DNA of 64,000 nt from JAEXZL01 sp049943125 (GCF_049943125.1 NZ_CP188040.1:3720001-3784000), one strand, 5' to 3'; positions 36,397 through 45,294 are shown, counted from the stretch's first letter. Made by a program: numbers and translations. Notes: generated from the sequence alone by a model not told the origin.

Positions 36397-36771
36397 ATGA
36401 AATACTTAAGAGAACTATTGATTATAATTGGTATATATATATTAGGCCTTATAATTACTGAAGCCTTCAATCTAATCATCCCAGGAAACATTGTAGGTAT
36501 GATTATACTACTTATCCTTTTGCTTACTAAAGGAATTGATATTAAAGCAATTGAAAACACCGCAAATTTCTTTTTAAACCATTTAGCCTTCTTTTTTATC
36601 CCAGCAGGTGTCAGTCTTATGAATTCTCTTGGAATAATAAAGGACAATTGGATAGGTATTTTATTCGTAAGTATTATAACAACCTTCATAATATTTGTTG
36701 TCACAGGAAAAACAGTAGAATACATACAAAAACTTAAGAAGAGGTGCCCCGATGAACACAGTGATAAATAA
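36397..36771 (+). CDS. lrgA: CidA/LrgA family holin-like protein
   Basis: 124 residues with four membrane helices and the family motif IPGNIVGMIILL near residue 29, then FFFIPAGVSLM. LrgA/CidA proteins influence murein hydrolase export, cell lysis and, in some species, pyruvate or overflow-metabolite transport. AGGAG lies ahead of the ATG. The last 20 bases overlap lrgB, so translation is coupled. No LytSR-type regulator is adjacent. Confidence 0.88.
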   Translation: MKYLRELLIIIGIYILGLIITEAFNLIIPGNIVGMIILLILLLTKGIDIKAIENTANFFLNHLAFFFIPAGVSLMNSLGIIKDNWIGILFVSIITTFIIFVVTGKTVEYIQKLKKRCPDEHSDK

Positions 36772-37456
36772 CTCTTTATTTGGAATTCTATTATGCCTAG
36801 CATCCTTTGAAATAGGACTTTACATTCAAAAGAAATTTAAATCTCCCCTATTAAATCCGCTGCTTATAGCAATACTGCTAAACATTGCTTTTCTTTCCTT
36901 AACAGGTATAAGCTATGAAAGCTTTAATAAGGGTGGTGAGGTAATAAATATGCTATTAGGCCCAGCGACAGTGGTATTAGCCGTACCTCTATACAAGCAG
37001 ATGCAGCTTTTAAAGAAATATTTTCTTCCGATATTTTTAGGAATTTTCGTTGGCAGCTTAGTGGGTTTGATTTCTATAATTATTTTATCAAAACTATTTA
37101 ACCTCTCAGCAGAGTTAACAGCATCACTTATACCTAAATCTGTTACTACTGCTATAGGTATAGAGGTAAGTGCATCTATGGGAGGTATATCCTCCATAAC
37201 AGTAGCAGCAATAATAATAACAGGTATAATAGGTGCTGTTGCCGGACCTCTCCTATGCAGGATATTTAATATCAAAAATGAAATTGCCGTTGGTGTTGCC
37301 ATGGGTACCGCTGCCCATGCTATGGGAACTACAAAAGCTCTAGAGATGGGGGAAATAGAAGGTGCTATGAGCAGTCTTTCTATTGGTATCGCTGGTATTA
37401 TCACAGTTTTTCTCGCCCCTATCTTGATATACTTTTCTAGCTTATTACCCTTTTAG
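36752..37456 (+). CDS. lrgB: LrgB/CidB family membrane protein
   Basis: 234 residues with about seven membrane helices. Family motifs: LGPATVVLAVPLY (about residue 69), SVTTAIGIEVS (about 130) and GTAAHAMGTTKA (about 190). It acts with LrgA in the membrane. GAGGTG lies within the 3' end of lrgA. A strong bidirectional terminator follows. Confidence 0.92.
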   Translation: MNTVINNSLFGILLCLASFEIGLYIQKKFKSPLLNPLLIAILLNIAFLSLTGISYESFNKGGEVINMLLGPATVVLAVPLYKQMQLLKKYFLPIFLGIFVGSLVGLISIIILSKLFNLSAELTASLIPKSVTTAIGIEVSASMGGISSITVAAIIITGIIGAVAGPLLCRIFNIKNEIAVGVAMGTAAHAMGTTKALEMGEIEGAMSSLSIGIAGIITVFLAPILIYFSSLLPF

Positions 37457-37466
37457 GATATCTTAC

Positions 37467-37503
37467 AAAAAAATCATAGAGAATTATCTCTATGATTTTT
37501 TTT
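37467..37503. terminator. Bidirectional terminator, lrgB / topB
   Basis: A perfect 16-bp stem (37467-37482 with 37487-37502) with an ATTA loop and A/T runs at its ends. Confidence 0.85.
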
Positions 37504-39664
37504 ATATAAACTCCATTCTCCATTTGTAAGCACCGGTTTCAGCATCCTTTTCATAAATAAAATAAGCACTGAACACATTGCCCTTTTTACTCTTTAGATT
37601 CCTGAAGCCTACCTTTCCGTTTTTGAGAAGGAGTTCAACCATTTCCTTCGATACGGTTTTGTTAAAGGAGGTTATATATTTATCATCCTTCCAAATTGTA
37701 AACTTGCAGCCATTCTTCCAGTTAGAGCAACCAAAGGCCTTAGAATTTTCTATCACTGAACAGCCACACTCAGGACACTTACCAATCTCTTCCTTTGTTC
37801 CTGTAGTATTAGCTTTAGATCCATTTTTCATATAGCTTTCCTTAATGATACCCACTGAGGATACAGTAAATTCCTTTATCATCTGGAGAAAGTCCTCTTT
37901 ACTATACTTCTCTTTTTCTATATCTGATAGGGTTTTTTCTAATCTACCAGTATATTCTAAATCCAACAATTCCTTTATTGGGAAGGTTTCAACGATATTT
38001 TTACCTAATTCAGTGCATTTTAGGCTCTTGCCCTTTGTGGTGATATAGCCTACATCCTTTAGCTTCTTGATAGTCTCAGCTCTAGTAGCCGGTGTACCAA
38101 TGCTAAAGCCGCTCAAAATAGCCTTCATCATCTCTTCAGAGTCTTCCTCGCTGTCCTCAGCCTTAAATGACTTGCCGCAGGTTTCCATTACTCTTAGGAG
38201 TGTTTTTTCAGTGTGACTTTTAGGTGGTTTTTTTACTACCTTATTAACGGAGCTGTCTACTACATCTAAAAGCTCCTCCTTTTCTACTGAAGGCAGAATA
38301 GTATCCTTTGATTCTATCTTTTCCACTACTCTCCATCCCTCTATTAGCTGTATCCTACCTTTAGCAATAAATTCCCCTGGTATCCTATCCTCTAGCACCT
38401 TAACCTTCAAGATAGTTTCATCAAATTCAGCAATAGGCATAAACTGCATAATAAATCTATTTTTGATAGCTTCATAGACTATTCTTTCATCTCCTGTCAG
38501 CCCAGAGGGAACCATATATGTAGGCATAATAGCACTATGACTTTCAACCTTACTATTATCAAAAACTCTTTTACTAGTAGTAAACCTTATATCCCTTTCA
38601 AAGGGTAAATCCTTTTTTACTACCTCCAATACTTTTTTCGCCCTGTCCTTAAGACTTTCCTCTAGGGCAACGCTTCCTGTACGTGGATATGTAATAAACT
38701 TCTTCTCATAAAGTGATTGAGCAACCTTTAAAACCTTGTCTGAAGTCCAGCCTTTGTATTTACTTGTAACATGACCTTGAAGATTTGATAGATTAAAAAG
38801 CAGTGGAGGATATTCTTTTTTTCTAGTAACTACTTTATCTATGACTTTAGCCTTTTTATCCTTTAAAAGCTCTCTAAGACCTTCTAGATAAACATTATCC
38901 TCAAACTTTTCATTTTCCTCTTCATAATAAGTACCTTCGAACTCTTCTAAAGTTCCTCTTTTAAAAACTCCTAATAGCTTATAATAGGAGGATTCCTGAA
39001 AGTTCTCTATTTCCTTATCTCTATCATATATTATCTTTAAGGTAGGAAGCAGAACTCTACCTATATTAAGCATCCTTTTTCTCTCTCCGTAAGTAAGGGT
39101 GGTGATTGAGGTAAGATTAATACCTATTATCCAGTCAGCTAGCTGTCTACTAAGACCAGCATCCTGCAGTGGCTGCATTTCTTTTATAGGAACCAGCTTA
39201 TCCATCCCCCTACATACCTCCTCCTCAGTCCATTCATTAAGAAGGAGTCTATATATAGGCTTTTTTATCTTTAAATAGGTCAATATTTCAGTAGCTAGGA
39301 CCTCACCCTCCCTATCAGCATCCACTGCAGATATTATTCTATCCACTTCATTTTTAGCTGATAAGCCTTTAATTATTTCCAGCTGTTTTTTAGCACCGGT
39401 ATCTGCAGAGCTTTTATTCTTGGAATCACTCTTAACCTTATATTTAAAGTTTTCTGGTATAAAAGGAAACTTTTCTATCCTCCAGCTTTTCATATCCTTA
39501 TCATAATCCTTTGCATCATAAAGCTGCAAAAGATGACCAAAAGCCCAGGTTACAATATACTCCTCATTTTCAAAATAACCATCTCTTCTTGTTTTTACCT
39601 TCAGAGCCTGTGCTATATTTCTAGCAACAGACGGCTTCTCAGCTAAGATTAATGCTACTCCCAT
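37502..39664 (-). CDS. topB: DNA topoisomerase III
   Basis: 720 residues, type IA topoisomerase that relaxes or decatenates DNA through a Tyr-linked intermediate. TOPRIM motif begins ILAEKPSVARNIA and continues with DADREGE (about residue 113); the active-site tyrosine is in FITYPRTGS (about 325). The C-terminus has a zinc-ribbon-like CPECGCSV...CSNWKNGC and an extra small domain. Length is typical for clostridial TopB. The site GGGG is seven bases ahead of the ATG. Confidence 0.95.
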   Translation of the reverse strand: MGVALILAEKPSVARNIAQALKVKTRRDGYFENEEYIVTWAFGHLLQLYDAKDYDKDMKSWRIEKFPFIPENFKYKVKSDSKNKSSADTGAKKQLEIIKGLSAKNEVDRIISAVDADREGEVLATEILTYLKIKKPIYRLLLNEWTEEEVCRGMDKLVPIKEMQPLQDAGLSRQLADWIIGINLTSITTLTYGERKRMLNIGRVLLPTLKIIYDRDKEIENFQESSYYKLLGVFKRGTLEEFEGTYYEEENEKFEDNVYLEGLRELLKDKKAKVIDKVVTRKKEYPPLLFNLSNLQGHVTSKYKGWTSDKVLKVAQSLYEKKFITYPRTGSVALEESLKDRAKKVLEVVKKDLPFERDIRFTTSKRVFDNSKVESHSAIMPTYMVPSGLTGDERIVYEAIKNRFIMQFMPIAEFDETILKVKVLEDRIPGEFIAKGRIQLIEGWRVVEKIESKDTILPSVEKEELLDVVDSSVNKVVKKPPKSHTEKTLLRVMETCGKSFKAEDSEEDSEEMMKAILSGFSIGTPATRAETIKKLKDVGYITTKGKSLKCTELGKNIVETFPIKELLDLEYTGRLEKTLSDIEKEKYSKEDFLQMIKEFTVSSVGIIKESYMKNGSKANTTGTKEEIGKCPECGCSVIENSKAFGCSNWKNGCKFTIWKDDKYITSFNKTVSKEMVELLLKNGKVGFRNLKSKKGNVFSAYFIYEKDAETGAYKWRMEFI

Positions 39665-39855
39665 ATTTTGACCCCAACTCCTCTCTAATACTGCCTGCCC
39701 CAGGTATCCACATCTTTAAAAATTAATTTTCTTTAAATTAAAGTAGAATTTCTTATATATAATAATATATGCATTATCTTTATTATAACCATAGACCTTC
39801 AGACCATCAAATATAAATAGAACTTTTAAAAAGTAAAGATTAAAATTTTCACTCC

Positions 39856-40359
39856 CTAAGCAGTCATCTCATAGGCTTTCCAAATGTAGAAATTTAGAAC
39901 TCCAGCGTACAAAAGCCATATAATATACGGAATCATCATTAGTCCAGCTACTTTGCTTATCTTACAAAACTTAACTGTTGTTATAATAACAAATATAAGC
40001 AAGAGGATTAGCTCAATGAAGGCAAGCCCATATAATTTACAGGTGAAAAATATAAAAGTCCATGCAAAATTCAGCCCCAGCTGAATAAGATAAAAGGTTA
40101 AGGCACTTCTCGCCTCTTTCTTTGAAGTGCTGCTACTCCAAGCCAAATAAGAAGCTATTCCCATCAAAATATATAGTATAGTCCAAACTACTGGAAAAAC
40201 CCATGCCGGAGGAAAAAAGGCTGGTTTTTCAAAACCTGTGTATATCTCCATACTCTGCGAATTCAATCTCCCAGCAATAAAACCTACTGTCAGTGGAAGC
40301 AGCACTGCAATTATGAAATTTCCTAGGTTAAAGTTATTTTTTATTTTTATTTTATCCAA
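39856..40359 (-). CDS. tspO: TspO/MBR family protein
   Basis: About 167 residues with five membrane helices and the family motifs KPAFFPPAWVFPVVWTILY (near residue 45), LGLNFAWTFIFF and PYIIWLLYAGVLNFYIW. TspO proteins bind porphyrins, haem-like ligands or cholesterol analogues; in bacteria they have been linked to tetrapyrrole degradation and stress signalling. The start was put at a TTG behind GGGGTG; a GTG nine bases earlier overlaps the site. Single gene. Confidence 0.92.
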   Translation of the reverse strand: MDKIKIKNNFNLGNFIIAVLLPLTVGFIAGRLNSQSMEIYTGFEKPAFFPPAWVFPVVWTILYILMGIASYLAWSSSTSKKEARSALTFYLIQLGLNFAWTFIFFTCKLYGLAFIELILLLIFVIITTVKFCKISKVAGLMMIPYIIWLLYAGVLNFYIWKAYEMTA

Positions 40360-40429
40360 TTCTAACACCCCTTAAAGCTTATACCATATATATATTCACT
40401 TCTTTACCTCTCTATTATATTTTCAAAAG

Positions 40430-40461
40430 CAAAAATAAAAAGGCATCGTAAAGGACGCCTT
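40430..40461 (-). terminator. Terminator after the phosphate transport genes
   Basis: On the minus strand AAGGCGTC pairs with GATGCCTT (one G-U) and is followed by TTTTATTTTTG. Confidence 0.75.
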
Positions 40462-40470
40462 AATCTTCTT

Positions 40471-41094
40471 CTATGAATTTTTCATAACAACACTTTCTAC
40501 TACATTGGCCGCATGCTCCACGGCATCACAGCTCTTTTCAAACCTTTCAAAGGTTTCTGTCCAGGTCATTAGTTCGATAGGATCCTTTGAATTTAAATAA
40601 AGATTTCTTATACCATTAGTATAAAGCTTATCTCCTTCTTCTTCTAAATCATTTATTTCTATAATCAACTGATGAAGAACTGTAGATTTCTTATAGTTAG
40701 GGAATTCTATCATCATTTTCTTAAGAGCATCACAGCACTTTATAAGAAGAGCTGAAAATTCTTTAGCCTCTGATCTTACAGAAGTTATACAAAACATGTA
40801 CATTTTTATTAAAACATCTTCGATACTATCAGTGACATTATCTATCTCTGTGAATAGCTGTATAATATCTTCTCTTTCTATTGGAGTTATAAATTCCTTA
40901 GCAAGCTTATTCATAATTTCATGCTTTCTAAGGTCAGCTCTATGTTCGATATCATGCATCTCTTTTATTTTACCTTCGATTAACTCAGGATTAAAGTCAC
41001 TGATTATATCATTTAACATCGTTGCAGCATCTATAGAATAGTTTACTAATTCAACAAATGCTTCAAAATAACTATTGGTCTTTTTACTAGCCAT
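40471..41094 (-). CDS. DUF47 / PhoU-like phosphate transport accessory protein
   Basis: 207 residues, all-helical PhoU-like fold. The two-repeat pattern includes EHRADLRKHEIMNKL and TPIEREDIIQL (residues about 48-77) and a later EEEGDKLY. These proteins accompany Pit transporters and are thought to regulate them. GGGGTAAG precedes the ATG. The gene sits 30 bases after pit and shares its transcript. Confidence 0.9.
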   Translation of the reverse strand: MASKKTNSYFEAFVELVNYSIDAATMLNDIISDFNPELIEGKIKEMHDIEHRADLRKHEIMNKLAKEFITPIEREDIIQLFTEIDNVTDSIEDVLIKMYMFCITSVRSEAKEFSALLIKCCDALKKMMIEFPNYKKSTVLHQLIIEINDLEEEGDKLYTNGIRNLYLNSKDPIELMTWTETFERFEKSCDAVEHAANVVESVVMKNS

Positions 41095-41124
41095 CTTCTT
41101 ACCCCTTTTTTCAAATTAATTTAT

Positions 41125-42177
41125 TTAGAATATCCACATGAATAAATGAGCCATTAAGTAGCCTATTAATCCACAGCCTGGAAAAGTAAGTATCCAAGTC
41201 AATACCATTTCCTTAACTATTCCCCAATTAACTGCACTTATTCTCTTAGCTGCAGCTACACCCATTATTGAGGTATTTTTCGTATGGGTTGTACTTACAG
41301 GAATTCCAGTAACCGATGCTATTAATAAGCAACCAGCCGCTGCTATATCTGCTGAAAATCCCTGATACTTCTCTAAGGTAACCATATCCATTCCTACTGC
41401 CTTAATAATCTTATAGCCCCCTATAGAGGTTCCTATTCCCATAACTACAGAGCAAAGAATCATAAGCCAGATGGGAATTACAAAGTTTTGAACATTACCT
41501 TGCCCTTGTGCTAAAAACATACCCAGCATGAATACTCCCATAAATTTTTGTCCATCCTGTGCACCATGCATGAAGGCCATTGCTGCAGCCCCAGTAATCT
41601 GTGCTCCCTGAAAAAAACCATGGGTTTTTCTTCTATCAATATTTCTAAATATCATTCCAACTATCTTAACCACTGACCAACCCATTAAAAATCCTAATAC
41701 CGTTGATAAAGCTAGTCCATATACGACATTTATCCATTCACTACCATTAATTCCTGATAATCCACCCTGAAGAGCGATGGCAGCGCCAGAGAGACCTGCT
41801 ATAAGAGCATGACTTTCACTGGTAGGGATACCAAAATACCAGGCAGCTGTAGCCCATAAAACTATGGCAAATAATGCCGCGCATAAAGCAACTAATGCTT
41901 CCTGAGAGTCACCACCGAAGTCCACCATCTTGTAAATAGTCTGCACAACAGTAGCATTTACTAGGGTCATAAAAAAAACACCTAAAAAATTAAATATCGC
42001 TGCCATTATTATAGCAGCCCTAGGTGTCATAGCCCTAGTGGATACACAGGTTGCTATGGCATTGGGAGCATCAGTCCACCCATTTACTAAAATTACACCT
42101 AGAGTTAAAATAGTTGTAATAATAAGAGCAGGGTTTGAAACTAGTTGATTAAGAAATTCCGACAAACTTATAGTCAT
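41125..42177 (-). CDS. pit: Low-affinity inorganic phosphate transporter (PiT family)
   Basis: 350 residues, about ten membrane helices, symporter for phosphate. The duplicated PiT signature appears as NGWTDAPNAIAT (about residue 31) and later STTHTKNTSIMG (about 297), with GIPTSESHAL between. AGGAG precedes the ATG. It leads a two-gene operon with the DUF47 protein. Confidence 0.95.
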   Translation of the reverse strand: MTISLSEFLNQLVSNPALIITTILTLGVILVNGWTDAPNAIATCVSTRAMTPRAAIIMAAIFNFLGVFFMTLVNATVVQTIYKMVDFGGDSQEALVALCAALFAIVLWATAAWYFGIPTSESHALIAGLSGAAIALQGGLSGINGSEWINVVYGLALSTVLGFLMGWSVVKIVGMIFRNIDRRKTHGFFQGAQITGAAAMAFMHGAQDGQKFMGVFMLGMFLAQGQGNVQNFVIPIWLMILCSVVMGIGTSIGGYKIIKAVGMDMVTLEKYQGFSADIAAAGCLLIASVTGIPVSTTHTKNTSIMGVAAAKRISAVNWGIVKEMVLTWILTFPGCGLIGYLMAHLFMWIF

Positions 42178-42411
42178 AAATTACTCCTTTCCTTCTTATC
42201 CTTCATCATAACACATAAAAAAACAAATATACTCGGATAACCTTCCCAAAATTCCCTATACCAAATCTAAGATATCACGAAATTATTAACCATTGCAATA
42301 ATTTTATTGAAATTTTATTCAAATTATAATTATCTAATTATTTTGTATATAAATAATTTATAAGATATAATCTAATCTTTAAATGGCTCAAAAGACAGAT
42401 TCAAACAGGAA

Positions 42412-43350
42412 TTAATAGACTATAGGATGACTTTTCAGAACTACTACCTCTCCCTCTATTTGATAATCCCCCAAGGAAGCAGGTATTAAATAACTATCAC
42501 CTTTTGATAAAGCTTCCATATAATTCTCACCTTTGATAACTCCTTTGCCGTCCACGACAGTTATTATTTCAAAATAATCCGCATTGCTTGTACCAAAATA
42601 ATTATTTATAACTAGCTTTTCAATAACGAAATAATCGCTCCTGCATAGTTCTCCATGGGAATATCCTTCATATTCCACCAAAGGCTTATCACTTAGATTT
42701 ATAGCCTCAAGATTAAGCTGTGAAACCTCCAGAGCTTTTTCTACATGAATTTCTCTTGGTCTTCCATAGTCATATACTCTATAGGTTATATCACTGTTTT
42801 GTTGAATTTCTGCAATAATTACCCCCTCACAGATTGCATGTATCAAGCCACTTTTAATTAAAAAGCTATCTCCCTTTTTTACTTCGATGATATTTAGATA
42901 AGCCTCAAGCTTTTCTTCTGTAATAGCCTTTTTAAATTCATCCTTAGTGCAGGACTTAGTTCCTACAATCAGTCTTGCTCCAGGCTTAGCCTCAATTACA
43001 TACCACGCCTCAGTTTTCCCTAAGCTTCCTTCATATTCCTTTGCATAATCATCACCAGGATGAACTTGAACAGAGAGCTTGTCTTGTGAATTAATAAGCT
43101 TTACTAAGAGAGGGAATTCATTTTTATCTATCTTTTTACCCAGAAGCTTATCTCCTAGCTCTTCAATTAATATATCAAAGGATTTTCCTTTTAGATTCCC
43201 ATTAGCCACAATACCAGTGCCATTTTTATGACATGCTATATCCCAGCTTTCACCTATATTCCCTTCGGGAAGATTATCTCTAAATTCCTGTAAATCACGA
43301 CCTCCCCAGATTTTCTCATAATATAAATTTTCGAACCTTATAGGATACAT
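42412..43350 (-). CDS. manA: Mannose-6-phosphate isomerase (class I)
   Basis: 312 residues, cupin-fold zinc enzyme interconverting mannose 6-phosphate and fructose 6-phosphate. Metal/active-site motifs: VQVHPGDDYA (about residue 94), GKTEAWYV, LIHAICEG (about 168) and AEIQQNSDITYRVYD. Short bacterial form, as in Bacillus ManA. GGAGG precedes the ATG. No PTS or mannose gene adjoins it and no obvious terminator follows. Confidence 0.95.
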   Translation of the reverse strand: MYPIRFENLYYEKIWGGRDLQEFRDNLPEGNIGESWDIACHKNGTGIVANGNLKGKSFDILIEELGDKLLGKKIDKNEFPLLVKLINSQDKLSVQVHPGDDYAKEYEGSLGKTEAWYVIEAKPGARLIVGTKSCTKDEFKKAITEEKLEAYLNIIEVKKGDSFLIKSGLIHAICEGVIIAEIQQNSDITYRVYDYGRPREIHVEKALEVSQLNLEAINLSDKPLVEYEGYSHGELCRSDYFVIEKLVINNYFGTSNADYFEIITVVDGKGVIKGENYMEALSKGDSYLIPASLGDYQIEGEVVVLKSHPIVY

Positions 43351-43682
43351 TTCCTACCTCCTCCATATACTGTTAAACATAGCAATGTATTATAATTATA
43401 TTATTAATTACATATTTTTTCTACAAATTTCTATGTAAAATAAAGGGTTTTATAGAGTAAACGATAACACTTAAGGATAGCCTATGAATAAATAGATTAG
43501 ATCGCTTTTAAGGTATATATATCTTTTATTATTAAGAAAAGGAGCACTTCATTAATTATTCTTGTATAAATATAGTATTAAAATTGAGGGAAAGAACTTA
43601 AAAAGGGTAATAAAAAAGAACACATTAGTGTGATCTTAAGATGGGTTAAATTTCAATTGTATTTTGATTTTCTAGGGAATAA
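43351..43682. other. Non-coding stretch between manA and the hairpin array
   Basis: About 330 AT-rich bases with no supportable ORF. It must hold the manA promoter (minus strand reading away to the left). The only structure seen is the weak terminator-like hairpin at 43616-43637. Confidence 0.5.
43609..43637 (-). terminator. Possible terminator downstream of the hairpin array
   Basis: On the minus strand AAGA-T-CACA pairs with TGTG-T-TCTT (one mismatch, 4-nt loop) and is followed by TTTTTTATTA. It would end any transcript reading out of the array from the tRNA side. Confidence 0.45.
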
Positions 43683-43851
43683 TGATATATCTCCATAGGC
43701 GATATGATATACGGTAGAGCCGTATGATATATTTGCACAGCAAATATGATATAATATCCGTTCCTTCATATGCCTAAGGCATATATCACCCACGATAGTG
43801 CGATATCATATCGAAGGTATATCACCCGTTCCGAGAGGAACGGATATCATT
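43683..43851. repeat. Array of short hairpins with TGATAT / ATATCA junctions
   Basis: About 170 bases made of six or seven small inverted repeats with different stems. TGATAT occurs four times in the left half (43683, 43705, 43725, 43747) and its complement ATATCA four times in the right half (43783, 43803, 43819, 43844). Clear stems: 43709-43714/43720-43725 (6 bp), 43729-43736/43740-43747 (8 bp), 43768-43774/43778-43784 (7 bp), 43808-43812/43816-43820 (5 bp with one wobble) and 43826-43832/43837-43843 (7 bp, GAGA loop). A less regular stem lies at 43687-43705. It is adjacent to the tRNA-Leu terminator. I know of similar-looking hairpin strings in gut Firmicutes but no established function. 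Confidence 0.8.
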
Positions 43852-43853
43852 GT

Positions 43854-43893
43854 AAAAAAACCTCTTTTGTCGGGTAGACAAAAGAGGTTTTTT
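43854..43893 (-). terminator. Terminator of tRNA-Leu(AAG)
   Basis: A perfect 17-bp stem (43855-43871 with 43877-43893), 5-nt loop, ending in T residues on the minus strand, three bases from the tRNA 3' CCA. Confidence 0.88.
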
Positions 43894-43896
43894 ACA

Positions 43897-43983
43897 TGGT
43901 GCGGGCGACAGGACTTGAACCTGCACGCCTTTATAGACACAAGATCCTTAGTCTTGCCTGTCTGCCAGTTCCAGCACGCCCGC
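43897..43983 (-). tRNA. tRNA-Leu, anticodon AAG
   Basis: Class II tRNA with acceptor stem GCGGGCG/CGCCCGC, D-arm CTGGAACTGGCAGAC, anticodon arm CAAGA-CTAAGGA-TCTTG (anticodon AAG at positions 34-36), a long variable arm, T-arm GCAGG-TTCAAGT-CCTGT and an encoded CCA. It reads CUU, and CUN if A34 becomes inosine. A 6-bp hairpin (43988-44002) lies just upstream of the 5' end. Confidence 0.95.
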
Positions 43984-44011
43984 ATGAGGCAGTATCACTG
44001 CCACGAATGTT

Positions 44012-44041
44012 ATTATATCATCATATAATCATGTTTGTAAA
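44012..44041 (-). promoter_or_regulatory. Promoter of tRNA-Leu(AAG)
   Basis: On the minus strand TTTACA (44041-44036), 18 bases, TATAAT (44017-44012), roughly 28 bases before the mature tRNA 5' end. Confidence 0.5.
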
Positions 44042-44064
44042 GAGTATTTTTTAAAAAAATATCA

Positions 44065-44670
44065 CTAATTCTTATTAAAAATTAATAACTCTTTAGGAAT
44101 ATATGAAGGTAACTCCTTATATAGAAAATTATACATATTATAATTGACCCTGACTTTTTTAACATACCTATCAGTTTCCTTAAATGGTATATTATATAAG
44201 GTAATTTTATCTTTTGAGTACTTATCATCTGTAAGCCATCTATTTACATTCCCTAGCCCACTATTATAGGCTGCAATTGCCGTTTCAAGATCCTCAAATT
44301 CATTGATAAGCGTACTTAAATAGTAGCTTCCCATCCTAATATTAATATCAGCATCAAAAAGCATATCTATATGAAAATCTTTAATACCCAGCTGCTCAGC
44401 TATTTCTTTTGCTGTAGGCTCCGTTATCTGCATTAATCCATAAGCAGATTTATTAGATAACGCCTTTTCATCAAACTTACTTTCTGCTTTTATTACTGAT
44501 AGAATCAATAGATCCTCTATAGAACTCTCTAAGCTATATTTACTTAAGGACGCTTCATATTTGTATGGATATAGCTTTACATAAAATACATATTGAAGAG
44601 CTATTATCCCTAATATAAATATTAATATAACTAATGTCAGCCTCAGCAACTGCCTTCCTACAAACTTCAT
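44065..44670 (-). CDS. Lytic transglycosylase (SLT domain)
   Basis: 201 residues. One N-terminal membrane anchor (about residues 8-30), then a soluble lytic transglycosylase domain: VIKAESKFDEKALSNKSAYGLMQI holds the catalytic Glu (AES; motif shortened here to SAYGLMQI) and AIAAYNSGLGNV completes the fold. It cleaves glycan strands of peptidoglycan outside the membrane, forming anhydro ends. The ATG is six bases after GGAG, which lies just before coaE's end. Last gene of the polA-coaE operon. Confidence 0.92.
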   Translation of the reverse strand: MKFVGRQLLRLTLVILIFILGIIALQYVFYVKLYPYKYEASLSKYSLESSIEDLLILSVIKAESKFDEKALSNKSAYGLMQITEPTAKEIAEQLGIKDFHIDMLFDADINIRMGSYYLSTLINEFEDLETAIAAYNSGLGNVNRWLTDDKYSKDKITLYNIPFKETDRYVKKVRVNYNMYNFLYKELPSYIPKELLIFNKN

Positions 44671-44680
44671 CCCCATCTCC

Positions 44681-45280
44681 TTAATTGTACATTTTTAAAA
44701 TCTCTAATATATCACCAACCTGTGTCTTAGTTGAATATATTTCCCCTGTGTTATCAATTATAAAATCAGCATATTGCTTTTTTTCCTCTAGGGCTAATTG
44801 AGAATTAATTCTCGCCATAATTTCTGCTGTAGATAAGGCATCTCTATCCCTAATCCTTTTTATTTGTGTATTTTTATCCGTCCAAACCAGTATAACAAAG
44901 TCCATATCTGGATGCATATTATTCTCTATGAGAGTAGGTGCATCCAGAAAAACTAATTTGCTATTACTTTTATTATATTTCTCCAATTCTTTATTTATTT
45001 CCATTTTGATATAAGGGATTATCTTTTGCTCATATTTAATTCTTTCCTTTTGATACTTAAATATATAGCTGCCAAACTGCTTTCTCAAAAAATTGCCTCT
45101 CCAATCAAAGAAACCATCTCCGAATTCCTTCCTCACCCAGGATAGAATTTCCGGGTATATATCCAGAACCTCTCTAGCAATTTTGTCAGCATCTATCACA
45201 GGAAGACCTAAGCCTTTTATAAAGGCTGATACAGTACTCTTCCCTGAACCAATTCCCCCGGTCAATCCTATTTTAAGCAC
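44681..45280 (-). CDS. coaE: Dephospho-CoA kinase
   Basis: 199 residues, last step of coenzyme A synthesis (ATP + dephospho-CoA). P-loop GLTGGIGSGKST (about residue 5), VIDADKIARE (about 30) and LDAPTLIE with the later RIRDRDALS lid. The start used is GTG behind a GGGGGG run; an ATG 15 bases earlier overlaps the polA stop and the run itself. Middle gene of polA-coaE-transglycosylase. Confidence 0.93.
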   Translation of the reverse strand: MLKIGLTGGIGSGKSTVSAFIKGLGLPVIDADKIAREVLDIYPEILSWVRKEFGDGFFDWRGNFLRKQFGSYIFKYQKERIKYEQKIIPYIKMEINKELEKYNKSNSKLVFLDAPTLIENNMHPDMDFVILVWTDKNTQIKRIRDRDALSTAEIMARINSQLALEEKKQYADFIIDNTGEIYSTKTQVGDILEILKMYN

Positions 45281-45294
45281 AAGCTTCCCCCCCA

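Noticed and set aside
36351..36803. 150-residue ORF antisense to lrgA
   Set aside because: Hydrophobic mirror of a membrane-protein gene; lrgA on the other strand has clear family motifs and a ribosome site.
36913..37404. 163-residue ORF antisense to lrgB
   Set aside because: Shadow of lrgB with no ribosome site or recognisable motif.
43683..43851. CRISPR array as an explanation for the repeated junctions
   Set aside because: Repeats are only about 6 bases, spacers are themselves palindromes, the repeat inverts at mid-array and no cas genes are present.
43798..44028. 76-residue ORF across the hairpin array, the terminator and the antisense of tRNA-Leu
   Set aside because: Its sequence is explained by the array and the tRNA read on the wrong strand; no ribosome site and no family.
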